Origin: an uncultured Prevotellaceae bacterium
Lineage (GTDB): Bacteria > Bacteroidota > Bacteroidia > Bacteroidales > Bacteroidaceae
Length of the DNA stretch: 64,000 nucleotides
NCBI GenBank assembly: GCA_945865175.1
Contig: CAMBDA010000001.1
Coordinates: 124,001 to 188,000, forward strand
Reading direction: 5' to 3'
The position numbers and the translations under genes are program-made. This document shows, piece after piece, positions 32,467 through 40,916 of this stretch; within the stretch, counting starts at the first letter, position 1; each line of letters opens with the position of its first letter. Under the pieces are notes generated by a model that searched no databases, was not told the origin of the DNA, and saw nothing but the letters and a program-made list of their open reading frames with translations.

Positions 32467-33957
32467 ATGAAGAAACTGTCCCCTACCCTATTGGTCCTCA
32501 TAATCATCGGTCTCAGCGCCTGCAGCGATGACACACCCATGAAGCCCCTGCCCCAAATCACCTGGGAGGTGGCCTCGGGCCGGTTTCAGGTGCTCACGGG
32601 TGAAGCCCTCACCCTGATGCCCACAGTGACACATACCGATGAAACGACCACCTACACCTGGCAGACCGAACAGGGGGAGACCGTAGGCCATGCATCCACC
32701 TACACCTTCAGCAGCAACCAGGAAGGCACCTACTACCTGACACTCTGCGTCACCAACCAGGCCGGAGCCACCACCGACGAGATAAGAATCAGCGTAGTGC
32801 GGCCACAGGAAGAAAGCCAGCCCTACCTACCCGCCGCAGACAGCAGTCTGTCTGCATGGAGATTTCCCGAGGTGGCCAGCCATATCGCCCTGGGACGGAC
32901 GATGCTGGTGAAGGCCTATTTCACCCTGCCTGACAGCATGGCCACCTACACCTGGACACTGGACGGCAAGGAAGTGGACGGACTGCCCGGACAGACAGCC
33001 TATCCCTTTGAAGCCAAGGAGCAAGGCATCCATCAGCTCACCCTTACCGCCCTCACCGACACGCTCACCCTGAGCCACACCTTCACCATCGAGGTGTGTC
33101 CGCCTGCCGGCACCTACCGTCGCCCCGCAACTGGCAACAGCCAGGCGATGGTGAACCGCGTGTATGCCTATATGCCCGCCCCCGGCCATCAGGTGAACGG
33201 CTACAGTGTGGTGGGACGCGCCTTCCCCACCCCATGCACCCACGAGCAGGCCTGCGACACCGTGTGGCAGCACTTCCAGCGCCGATGGATGGTGAGCCTG
33301 GGTGCCTGCGGAGGCTACCTGATTGCCGGTTTCGACCACAGTGTGGAAAACAGCGGAGGCTACGACCTTTGCATCAAAGGCAACCCCTTCAACTACCAGT
33401 CGGAACCGGGCATCATCTGGGTGAGCCAGGATGAAAACGGTGACGGACTGCCCAACGACACCTGGTATGAACTGGCTGGTTCGGAACAGGGCACCGACAA
33501 CCGGGAGCCCCACTATGCCATCACCTACTACCGTCCCCAGCATCCCCAATGCGCCACTGCATGGCGCGACCATCACGGTGACACAGGCGAGGTGCCCTAC
33601 ATGAGCTACTGGAACCGGGAGCCCTACTACTGGCAGGAGTGGGTAGAAGGGACCGAGCACACCTTCTTCGGCACCCGGCTGGCCAGCCACCACAGCTACG
33701 AGGAAGGAGCCAGCCAGATGCCGCCATACGGATGGGGCTATGCCGACAATATGGGCAGCGACCTCTACGACAGTCCCATCGGACAGGCCGGACGCTACAA
33801 GATAAGCCAGGCACGCACCTGGGACGGGAGTCCTATCCGGCTGGACTACATCGACTTTGTGAAAGTACAGACGGCACAGACCGGCTGGACCCCCAACCTG
33901 GGAGAGATTTCCACCGAAGTATATTATATCGGCGACATCCACCTCAACATGCCCTAG
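32467..33957 (+). CDS. PKD-like-domain cell surface lipoprotein of the B12 operon
   Basis: Start chosen at MKKLSPTLLVLIIIGLSACSD (lipobox LIIIGLSAC), 11 bp after the BtuG stop. The 496-residue protein has two Ig/PKD-like modules (GEALTLMPTVTHTDETTTYTW; STYTFSSNQEGTYYLTL, and MATYTWTLDGKEV with IHQLTLTAL) followed by a ~250-residue C-terminal domain with many aromatic residues (GGYLIAGFDHSVENSGGYDL, WVSQDENGDGLPNDTWYELAG). This type of protein recurs in B12 loci of the phylum. Role in B12 capture is inferred from the operon. Confidence 0.75.
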   Translation: MKKLSPTLLVLIIIGLSACSDDTPMKPLPQITWEVASGRFQVLTGEALTLMPTVTHTDETTTYTWQTEQGETVGHASTYTFSSNQEGTYYLTLCVTNQAGATTDEIRISVVRPQEESQPYLPAADSSLSAWRFPEVASHIALGRTMLVKAYFTLPDSMATYTWTLDGKEVDGLPGQTAYPFEAKEQGIHQLTLTALTDTLTLSHTFTIEVCPPAGTYRRPATGNSQAMVNRVYAYMPAPGHQVNGYSVVGRAFPTPCTHEQACDTVWQHFQRRWMVSLGACGGYLIAGFDHSVENSGGYDLCIKGNPFNYQSEPGIIWVSQDENGDGLPNDTWYELAGSEQGTDNREPHYAITYYRPQHPQCATAWRDHHGDTGEVPYMSYWNREPYYWQEWVEGTEHTFFGTRLASHHSYEEGASQMPPYGWGYADNMGSDLYDSPIGQAGRYKISQARTWDGSPIRLDYIDFVKVQTAQTGWTPNLGEISTEVYYIGDIHLNMP

Positions 33958-33958
33958 C

Positions 33959-35971
33959 ATGAGAAACCGTCACATCGTCCTCACCCTGGCGGTTCTGTCC
34001 TGCATGGGCACAAGCGCGCAGCGCGTCACCTCGCTGAAAAAGGTGGACGTGACCGCCACCCGCAGGCTCAAGGATACGGGAGTGCAGCAGACCGTCCTCG
34101 ACTCGGCCGCCCTGCACGACAACATCTCGCTCAGCATGGCCGACATCCTCACCAAGCACACCACCCTCTTTGTGAAAAGCTACGGCAGAGCCACCGAGTC
34201 GACGGCCGAATTCCGGGGCACATCGCCCAGCCACACCCAAGTGACATGGAACGGCATGCACATCAACTCACCCATGCTGGGCACCGTGGATTTCAGCACG
34301 CTGCCATCCTTCTTTATCGACAAGGTGCAACTGCTCCACGGAGCCAGCAGCATCCTGATGGCGGGCGGCGGTCTGGGTGGCGGCATCGCCTTGCAGACAG
34401 CGCCCGGAAGGACCGAGACAAACGAAGCACAGCTGGTACAGGGCATCGGCCAGTACAGCACCTTCGACGAGTTTGCACGCCTCACCCTCACGGGACGCAA
34501 GTGGCAGAGCAACACACGCCTCTCGTACAGCACCAGCCAAAACGACTTTTCCTATATCAACCCAGACAAGAAAGTGGACGTGCGCGACGAAGAAGGCCAC
34601 ATCGTCGGCAGCTATCATCCCAAGGAACGGAACAAGAGCGGCTATTTCACCGACATCCATGCCATGCAGGAGGCCTACTACAACGACCGGCAGGGCAACC
34701 GCGTGTCGGTGGCCTCCTGGTACAGCCACCTGCTGAGGGGACTGCCCTTTCTGAGCGTGGACTACAAGGATGACAGCGATTTCAGCAACGAATGCGGCCA
34801 GCACACGCTCCGCACCGTAGCCGACTGGCAACACACGGCCGCCCGCTGGAGTTCCCGCCTGAGAGCCGGACACAGCTGGCAACGCATCGCCTACGACTAT
34901 ACCACCACCCGCCAGCAGGCACAGACCGACATCACGCACAGCCGCAGCATTGCCCAGCAAGCCTTTGTGGAGGGAGAAGGCATGCTCATGCCTCACCCCA
35001 GGTGGCAGATTGAGGCCCAGATGCAGGTGGGCTACAGCCATGTGCGGAGCAGCGACTACAGTCCCTTTCACCAGGGCGACAACTACAACCGCGGACGCAT
35101 GGAGTACGCCCTGGGCACCCAGGCACGCTGGCGGCCCGTAAAGCGGATGGGCGTGGCCCTGGCCCTGCGGCAGGAAGTGTATGGCCCGGAATGGGTGCCC
35201 ACCATCCCCGCCCTGTTTGCCGACTATCTGCTGGTGGAGAACTGGCAACTGGTGTGCAAGGCATCCATCGCCCGCAACTGCCGCTACCCCACCATGGACG
35301 ACCTCTATTTCGAACCGGGCGGCAACAGCAGCCTCAAGCCAGAAAAAGGATTCACCTACGACGGCGGTATCGAATGGAAACGGCAGTGGACGGCATTCAC
35401 CTTTGGGGGACAGTTCACCGCCTTCGACTCGCACATCACCGACTGGATACTGTGGACCCCCAACGTGAAGGGCTTCTGGCAGCCCGGCAATGTGAAGCGT
35501 GTGCACAACTATGGGGTGGAGTCCATGCTCCATGGCGAAATGGTCCTGCCACGCGGCTGGAAGGCGGATGCCACGGCCAATTATGCCTACACGCCCAGCA
35601 TCAACAAGGGGCAGCCCACCGATGACAACGACCAGTCGTATGGCCGACAGCTCTGCTATGTGCCCCGCCACTCGGCCAACCTGACGGTCACCATCGGCTG
35701 GAAGCAATGGACACTGGCCTCGGGATGGATGTTCTACAGCCGCCGCCACACCACCACCAGCAACGAGGTGGACTACATCACCGGATCGCTGGAGCCCTAC
35801 CACCGCGTGGACCTCTCGCTGGAAAAGAAATGGCAGTGGAAGCGGGCGGCAGCATCCATTAAGGGGCAGGTGAACAACCTGCTGGACAACCACTACATGA
35901 CCGTCCTCTCGCGCCCCATGGCAGGCCGGAACTATGCCGTCTATCTGTCTGTAACCCCACAATGGAAATGA
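33959..35971 (+). CDS. btuB: TonB-dependent vitamin B12 receptor
   Basis: The 670-residue protein has a signal peptide (SCMGTSAQ), a plug domain (STAEFRGTSPSHTQVTWNGM, then VQLLHGASSILMAGGGLGGGI) and a 22-strand-type barrel ending in a TonB-receptor C-terminus (YAVYLSVTPQWK). It lacks the carboxypeptidase-like domain of SusC proteins, as expected for BtuB. It imports cobamides across the outer membrane. It begins one base after the previous stop and is followed 3 bp later by btuF. Confidence 0.9.
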   Translation: MRNRHIVLTLAVLSCMGTSAQRVTSLKKVDVTATRRLKDTGVQQTVLDSAALHDNISLSMADILTKHTTLFVKSYGRATESTAEFRGTSPSHTQVTWNGMHINSPMLGTVDFSTLPSFFIDKVQLLHGASSILMAGGGLGGGIALQTAPGRTETNEAQLVQGIGQYSTFDEFARLTLTGRKWQSNTRLSYSTSQNDFSYINPDKKVDVRDEEGHIVGSYHPKERNKSGYFTDIHAMQEAYYNDRQGNRVSVASWYSHLLRGLPFLSVDYKDDSDFSNECGQHTLRTVADWQHTAARWSSRLRAGHSWQRIAYDYTTTRQQAQTDITHSRSIAQQAFVEGEGMLMPHPRWQIEAQMQVGYSHVRSSDYSPFHQGDNYNRGRMEYALGTQARWRPVKRMGVALALRQEVYGPEWVPTIPALFADYLLVENWQLVCKASIARNCRYPTMDDLYFEPGGNSSLKPEKGFTYDGGIEWKRQWTAFTFGGQFTAFDSHITDWILWTPNVKGFWQPGNVKRVHNYGVESMLHGEMVLPRGWKADATANYAYTPSINKGQPTDDNDQSYGRQLCYVPRHSANLTVTIGWKQWTLASGWMFYSRRHTTTSNEVDYITGSLEPYHRVDLSLEKKWQWKRAAASIKGQVNNLLDNHYMTVLSRPMAGRNYAVYLSVTPQWK

Positions 35972-35974
35972 GAT

Positions 35975-37111
35975 ATGAACAGTAAACACCTTCTCCCGCT
36001 CTGGCTGGCAACAGCGATGTTCCTCACTGCCTGCCACAGCCGTACGCACAACGCAGACAACGTGTCAGAGGGAGACACGTTGCAATTCCACCACGCCAAG
36101 CTGCTGACCCTCACCACTGCAGGCGAGACCACATGGGTGAGCATTCGCGACCCATGGGATTCCACACGTACATTGCACCGCTACCAGCTGGTGCCCAAGA
36201 CAGCGGCAACAGCCGTCCCACAGGAAGGCTACACGCTGGTACGCACCCCGCTGGAGCGGGTGGGTGTCTACAGCAGTGTCCACTGTGCCCTGCTGGAGGA
36301 ACTGGGATGCGCCGGTGTGGTGGCCGGAGTGTGCGAGCCCGAATACATCAACCTGCCGTACGTACAGGAAGGGGTGAAGAACGGGCGCATTGCCAATCTG
36401 GGCAACGGCATGGACCCCAACCTGGAGCGTATCATGGACCTGAAGCCGGACGCGCTCATGCCCAGCCCGTTTGAGCACAGCGGAGGCTACGGACGGCTGG
36501 AGCGCCTGGGCATACCGCTCATCGAATGTGCCGACTACATGGAACCATCGCCTCTGGGACGCGCCGAATGGATGCGTTTCTACGGACGTCTGGTGGGACA
36601 GGGGCAGCGGGCCGACAGTATGTTTCACGCCATTGCTGGCCGTTACAACCAATTGTGCATGCTGGCCGCCAACACCGAGCAGAAACCACTGGTCGTGAGC
36701 GAACTGCCACAAAACGGGAAGTGGTATGTGGCAGGCGGTAGCAGCACGATGGGGCGGATGTACGAGGATGCCGGCGGCAGGTATGCCTTTGCCGATGTCC
36801 CGTCGGCAGGCAGCATCACCCTGAGCGTGGAACATGTGATAGAGAAAGCCACCCGTGCACAGGTGTGGATTGTGAAGCACCACGGCCCCATTGACAGGGC
36901 GCAGCTGGAGGCCGACAATCCTTCGCTACGACTCATGAAAGCGCAGATGTGGTTTTGCGACACCAGCCGGAAAAGGTATTACGAGGAAACGCCCTTCCAT
37001 CCCGACTGGCTCCTGGAAAACCTGACCGCTATCTTCCACCCCGAGCTGGGCATAAAAGCCAAGCGTAGGTATTTCCAGCCGGAGCCTCCCCTGCTGGAGG
37101 AAGAAAAGTGA
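35975..37111 (+). CDS. btuF: Cobalamin ABC transporter substrate-binding lipoprotein
   Basis: The 378-residue protein has a lipobox (MFLTACHSR) and a class III periplasmic binding fold: VGVYSSVHCALLEELG, GVCEPEYINLPYVQEG, NLERIMDLKPDALMPSPFE, RLGIPLIECADYMEPSPLGRA. The last is typical of the Bacteroidetes BtuF group, where the lobe boundary is held by a rigid helix. It delivers B12 to BtuCD. A 128-bp gap with a small CCGCC/GGCGG hairpin separates it from btuC. Confidence 0.88.
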   Translation: MNSKHLLPLWLATAMFLTACHSRTHNADNVSEGDTLQFHHAKLLTLTTAGETTWVSIRDPWDSTRTLHRYQLVPKTAATAVPQEGYTLVRTPLERVGVYSSVHCALLEELGCAGVVAGVCEPEYINLPYVQEGVKNGRIANLGNGMDPNLERIMDLKPDALMPSPFEHSGGYGRLERLGIPLIECADYMEPSPLGRAEWMRFYGRLVGQGQRADSMFHAIAGRYNQLCMLAANTEQKPLVVSELPQNGKWYVAGGSSTMGRMYEDAGGRYAFADVPSAGSITLSVEHVIEKATRAQVWIVKHHGPIDRAQLEADNPSLRLMKAQMWFCDTSRKRYYEETPFHPDWLLENLTAIFHPELGIKAKRRYFQPEPPLLEEEK

Positions 37112-37239
37112 TTTTTCACGAACAACACCCAGACAGCGGAGAAGACGAAAATGTTCCGCCCCTACCTGGGCTATTATGAAATAAAAAACACATGAAACGC
37201 AGCCGCCCGGAAAAGGCGGAGAAAGAACATTAAAGGAAA

Positions 37240-38286
37240 ATGAGAACAAACATTTCTTCATTTCCCCATGGACAGGGAGAGAGGAAGGAGGTCTTTCCCC
37301 TGCTGATGCTGGCTCTGGCGATACTGGCCGCTGCCAACATCGTCTGGGGCAGCGTGTCCATTCCTGCCGCCACGGTCTGGCACATACTCTGCGGCAACGA
37401 GGTGCCCGACCACCCGGCATGGCACTTCATCGTGTGGGAGAACCGCATTCCGCAAATGGTCACCGCCCTGCTCTGTGGGGCGGCCCTGAGCACCTGTGGC
37501 CTGCTGTTGCAGACAGCCTTTCGCAATCCGCTGGCCGGCCCCTCCATACTGGGCATCGATGCAGGAGCCAACCTGGGCGTGGCCATCGTGATGCTGTGCA
37601 TGGGCGGCGGCGTGTCGGTGGGAGGCATGGCCGTAGGGGGCTTCATGCTGGTGATTATGGCCGCCATGGCAGGAGCGCTGGGCATTATGGCATTGCTGCT
37701 GGTACTCTCGCGCTGGCTCCACAGCGCCGTGATGCTGCTCATTACAGGTGTCATCATCAGCCACCTCACCAGTGCCGTCATCAGCCTGCTCAACTATTCG
37801 GCCACCGAAGAGGGTGTACATTCGTTTGTGATGTGGGGGATGGGCACATTCAGCGGTGTCAGTACCGACCGTCTGCCTCTCTTCAGTGCGCTGTGTGCCA
37901 CAGGGCTGGGCCTGAGCCTGATGCTGGTGAAGCCGCTCAACGCCCTTCTCCTGGGCGACCGCTATGCAGCCAGCCTGGGCATACGCATCCATGCCACCCG
38001 CAACCTGCTGCTCTGCTGCACTGGACTGCTCACGGCCACCACTACGGCCTTCTGCGGCCCCATTTCCTTCCTGGGTCTGGCCGTACCCCATCTGGCGCGC
38101 ATGACCATGGGCACCAGCAACCACCGCTCCCTGATGCCTGCCTGTATGCTCACGGGGGCCTGCCTCACCCTGCTGTGCAACCTGCTGTGCACCCTTCCCT
38201 CCGACGGCACCCTGTTGCCCATCAATGTGATTACGCCCCTCATCGGCGCACCCGTCATCCTTTATGTGATTCTGCACAGAAAATGA
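37240..38286 (+). CDS. btuC: Cobalamin ABC transporter permease (FecCD family)
   Basis: The 348-residue protein has about ten hydrophobic helices and the FecCD motifs ENRIPQMVTALLCGAALSTCG, LLQTAFRNPLAGPSILGIDAG, LGDRYAASLGI and FCGPISFLGLAVPHLAR. The last is the coupling helix region facing the ATPase. It forms the inner membrane channel with BtuD, which is encoded downstream beyond the GH20 gene. Confidence 0.93.
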   Translation: MRTNISSFPHGQGERKEVFPLLMLALAILAAANIVWGSVSIPAATVWHILCGNEVPDHPAWHFIVWENRIPQMVTALLCGAALSTCGLLLQTAFRNPLAGPSILGIDAGANLGVAIVMLCMGGGVSVGGMAVGGFMLVIMAAMAGALGIMALLLVLSRWLHSAVMLLITGVIISHLTSAVISLLNYSATEEGVHSFVMWGMGTFSGVSTDRLPLFSALCATGLGLSLMLVKPLNALLLGDRYAASLGIRIHATRNLLLCCTGLLTATTTAFCGPISFLGLAVPHLARMTMGTSNHRSLMPACMLTGACLTLLCNLLCTLPSDGTLLPINVITPLIGAPVILYVILHRK

Positions 38287-38348
38287 GTGCAGAAGACAGA
38301 AATGCAAAAAAAGCTGAGGAAAAAGCCAAGGGTTTCCGAAAAATTGCC

Positions 38349-38356
38349 TATCTTTG
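38349..38356 (+). promoter_or_regulatory. Internal promoter (-7 box) before the hexosaminidase
   Basis: TATCTTTG matches TAnnTTTG, 66 bp before the GH20 start in the 136-bp gap after btuC. The -33 region is poor. It suggests the GH20 gene and btuD can be transcribed independently of the riboswitch. Confidence 0.5.
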
Positions 38357-38422
38357 CCGACGTATTATAGCAATCACGCCCAACAACGACACCATAACAC
38401 ATACCAAAACAACAATAACATC

Positions 38423-40024
38423 ATGAAAAAAATGAATCTTTTTCTGGCCGCCGCAGCCTTCAGCATGGGTGCCCTGGCCGAAGTGAATTATCAAGTGGTA
38501 CCCTTGCCACAGACCATCCAGCTGGACGAGAGCGGCAAGACCACCGCACTGATTAAGGGACAGACCGTAGGCTACCCCGCCGACAACGCCCAGATGAAGC
38601 GCAACGCCGAGTTTGCACGCGAATATCTGGGACTCATCCCGCAGGCCTATGAGAAGAAGGCCAAAGGGCTGGCCGTGACCCTCTCCCTGGGCCTCAAGAG
38701 CGAAAACCCCGATGCCTACTGCATCACGGTGGACAAGAAGGGCGTCACCATCCAGGGTGCCAGCGAGAGCGGCGTGTTCTACGGCATCCAGACCCTGCGC
38801 AAGAGCGTGGCCAACGAACAGACCGACACCATCGCCCTGCCCTGGGCCACAGTGGCAGCCGAGCCCCGTTTCGAATACCGCGGCTGCATGCTCGACTGCG
38901 CACGCCACTATTTCCCCACGGCATTCATCAAGACCTATATCGACATTCTGGCCCTGCACGGAATCAACAAGTTCCACTGGCACCTGACCGACGACCAGGG
39001 CTGGCGCTTCGAAGTGCGCGGCCTGCCCGATTTGGCCAAGAAGGGCAGCTACCGTCCCCACACCATCGTGGGCAACAACGTGGGTCTGTGGGATGCCGAC
39101 AACACCATCTATGACGACACTCCCGAGGAAGGCTACTACACCCAGGCCGAAATAAAGGAACTGGTGGCCTATGCCGCCGAACGCTACATCACCATCATCC
39201 CCGAGATAGACTTGCCCGGCCACATGGTGGCAGCCCTGAGCGTATATCCCGAGCTGGGATGCACGGGAGGCCCCTATTTCGTACGTCCCTACTGGGGTGT
39301 GGACCCCGACGTGCTCTGTGCCGGCAATCCCAAGACGATGGAGTTCATCAAGAAGGTACTGGGCGAAATCTGCGAGGTGTTCCCCAGCAAGTTCATCCAT
39401 ATCGGTGGCGACGAAAGTCCACGTGACCGCTGGAAGGCATGCCCCAAGTGCCAGGCCAAGATGAAGGAACTGGGGCTGACGAAGGAAGCACAGCTGCAGA
39501 CCTACATCAATAAGGAAGTGGAGAAATTCCTGCAGGAGAGAGGCCGTGAACTTATCGGATGGGACGAGACGCTCGAAGGCGGCCTGAGCGAAAACGCCAC
39601 AGTGATGTCGTGGCGCGGCTACAAGGGAGGCATCGAGGCTGCCAAGCAGCACCACCGCGTGATCATGACCCCCACCGACAACTGCTACATCGACTACTAC
39701 CAGCTCAAGAACCAGCACGCACAGCCCAAGGCCATCGGCGGCTACCTGCCGCTGAGCAAGGTGTATGACATGGAGCCCGTACCGGCCGAACTGACCGAAG
39801 AGGAAGGCAAGTACATCCTGGGCGCACAGTGCAACCTGTGGACCGAATATGTGGTAAGCCCCGACCATGTGGAATACATGCTCCTGCCCCGACTGGCCGC
39901 CATCAGCGAGGTGCAGTGGCTGCAGAAGGACCAGAAGGACTTCGAACAGTTCACCGGCCGTCTGGAAGGACTGAAGAAGACCTACCGCAAGCTGGGCTAC
40001 AAGTTCTGCACCAGCCAGGAATAA
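38423..40024 (+). CDS. GH20 beta-N-acetylhexosaminidase
   Basis: Start chosen at MKKMNLFLAAAAFSMGALAEV, a clean signal peptide; an upstream in-frame ATG at 38354 would bury it. The 533-residue enzyme has the GH20 N-terminal alpha/beta domain and a TIM barrel with FHWHLTDDQGWRFEV, DLPGHMVAALSVYPELGC and the catalytic Asp-Glu pair in HIGGDESPRDRW. It removes terminal GlcNAc/GalNAc from glycans in the periplasm. Its place between btuC and btuD is unexpected; the btuD start follows 3 bp after its stop. Confidence 0.94.
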   Translation: MKKMNLFLAAAAFSMGALAEVNYQVVPLPQTIQLDESGKTTALIKGQTVGYPADNAQMKRNAEFAREYLGLIPQAYEKKAKGLAVTLSLGLKSENPDAYCITVDKKGVTIQGASESGVFYGIQTLRKSVANEQTDTIALPWATVAAEPRFEYRGCMLDCARHYFPTAFIKTYIDILALHGINKFHWHLTDDQGWRFEVRGLPDLAKKGSYRPHTIVGNNVGLWDADNTIYDDTPEEGYYTQAEIKELVAYAAERYITIIPEIDLPGHMVAALSVYPELGCTGGPYFVRPYWGVDPDVLCAGNPKTMEFIKKVLGEICEVFPSKFIHIGGDESPRDRWKACPKCQAKMKELGLTKEAQLQTYINKEVEKFLQERGRELIGWDETLEGGLSENATVMSWRGYKGGIEAAKQHHRVIMTPTDNCYIDYYQLKNQHAQPKAIGGYLPLSKVYDMEPVPAELTEEEGKYILGAQCNLWTEYVVSPDHVEYMLLPRLAAISEVQWLQKDQKDFEQFTGRLEGLKKTYRKLGYKFCTSQE

Positions 40025-40027
40025 ACA

Positions 40028-40798
40028 ATGATCACACTGTCTAATCTGTCTACGGGCTACGACCGCAAGGTTGTAGCCCGCAACATTACTGCCCACTTGC
40101 CCAAGGGACAGCTGGTGAGCCTGCTGGGACGCAACGGCGTGGGCAAGAGCACCCTGATGCGCACGCTGGCAGGATTCCAGCCCGCACTGGGCGGCCAGGT
40201 GGCCATCGACGGACACGACATCCGACAGCTCCCGCGCACGGCCATGAGCCGGCTGGTGAGCATCGTGCTCACCGAGCGCATCGATGTGGCCGGCATGAGC
40301 GTGACCGAACTGGTGGCCCTGGGCAGATGTCCGCACACCGGCTTCTGGGGAAGCCTCACCCCTGCCGACCAGACGGCCGTGGACCAGGCCATCCGCATGG
40401 TGGGCATTGCCCCGCTGGCCCACCGCCAGGTACACACCCTCAGCGACGGCGAACGCCAGAAGGCCCTCATTGCCAAGGCACTGGCCCAGGACACGCCCGT
40501 CATCCTGCTGGACGAGCCCACGGCCTTCCTCGATTTTCAGAGCAAAGTGGAACTGATGCGCATCCTCTCCCTGCTGGCCCACGACATGCAGAAGACCGTG
40601 CTCCTGAGCACCCACGACGTGGAGCTGGCCATCCAGTTGAGCGACCTGCTATGGCTGCTCTCCGACGACGGGCTGGAAACCGGCAGTCCCTCCCACCTGA
40701 GCCAGAACGGCACCATCGCCCGGTTCTTCAGGGAAGTGGACGCACGCTACGATGCCACTCATCGCGTCTTCCTCCTCAACGAGGGAAAAGGAATATGA
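40028..40798 (+). CDS. btuD: Cobalamin ABC transporter ATPase
   Basis: The 256-residue ATPase has Walker A LLGRNGVGKSTLM, the signature LSDGERQKALIAKALA, Walker B VILLDEPTAFLDF and the switch His in LLSTHDVELAI. The family matches FecE/BtuD, which pairs with FecCD permeases, so it is the partner of BtuC although a GH20 gene separates them. Confidence 0.9.
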   Translation: MITLSNLSTGYDRKVVARNITAHLPKGQLVSLLGRNGVGKSTLMRTLAGFQPALGGQVAIDGHDIRQLPRTAMSRLVSIVLTERIDVAGMSVTELVALGRCPHTGFWGSLTPADQTAVDQAIRMVGIAPLAHRQVHTLSDGERQKALIAKALAQDTPVILLDEPTAFLDFQSKVELMRILSLLAHDMQKTVLLSTHDVELAIQLSDLLWLLSDDGLETGSPSHLSQNGTIARFFREVDARYDATHRVFLLNEGKGI

Positions 40799-40851
40799 CC
40801 CGTGCGACACATTTTTCTGTCGTTTATGAGGAGAATCTCATCTTTTTTGCG

Positions 40852-40859
40852 TAATTTTG
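40852..40859 (+). promoter_or_regulatory. nrdJ -7 box
   Basis: TAATTTTG fits TAnnTTTG, 57 bp before the nrdJ start. No clear -33 box. Confidence 0.45.
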
Positions 40860-40916
40860 TCCGCTGTAACGGACTATATACCCCAAATCAGACTATATCA
40901 ACACAACAAACACAAT

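Noticed and set aside
37191..37232. Thirteen-codon frame between btuF and btuC
   Set aside because: Very short, no recognisable leader-peptide pattern; the region is better explained as spacer with a small hairpin.
38348..40615. Long open frame on minus strand across GH20 and btuD
   Set aside because: It spans two unrelated, well-supported genes of the other strand and shows no domain.
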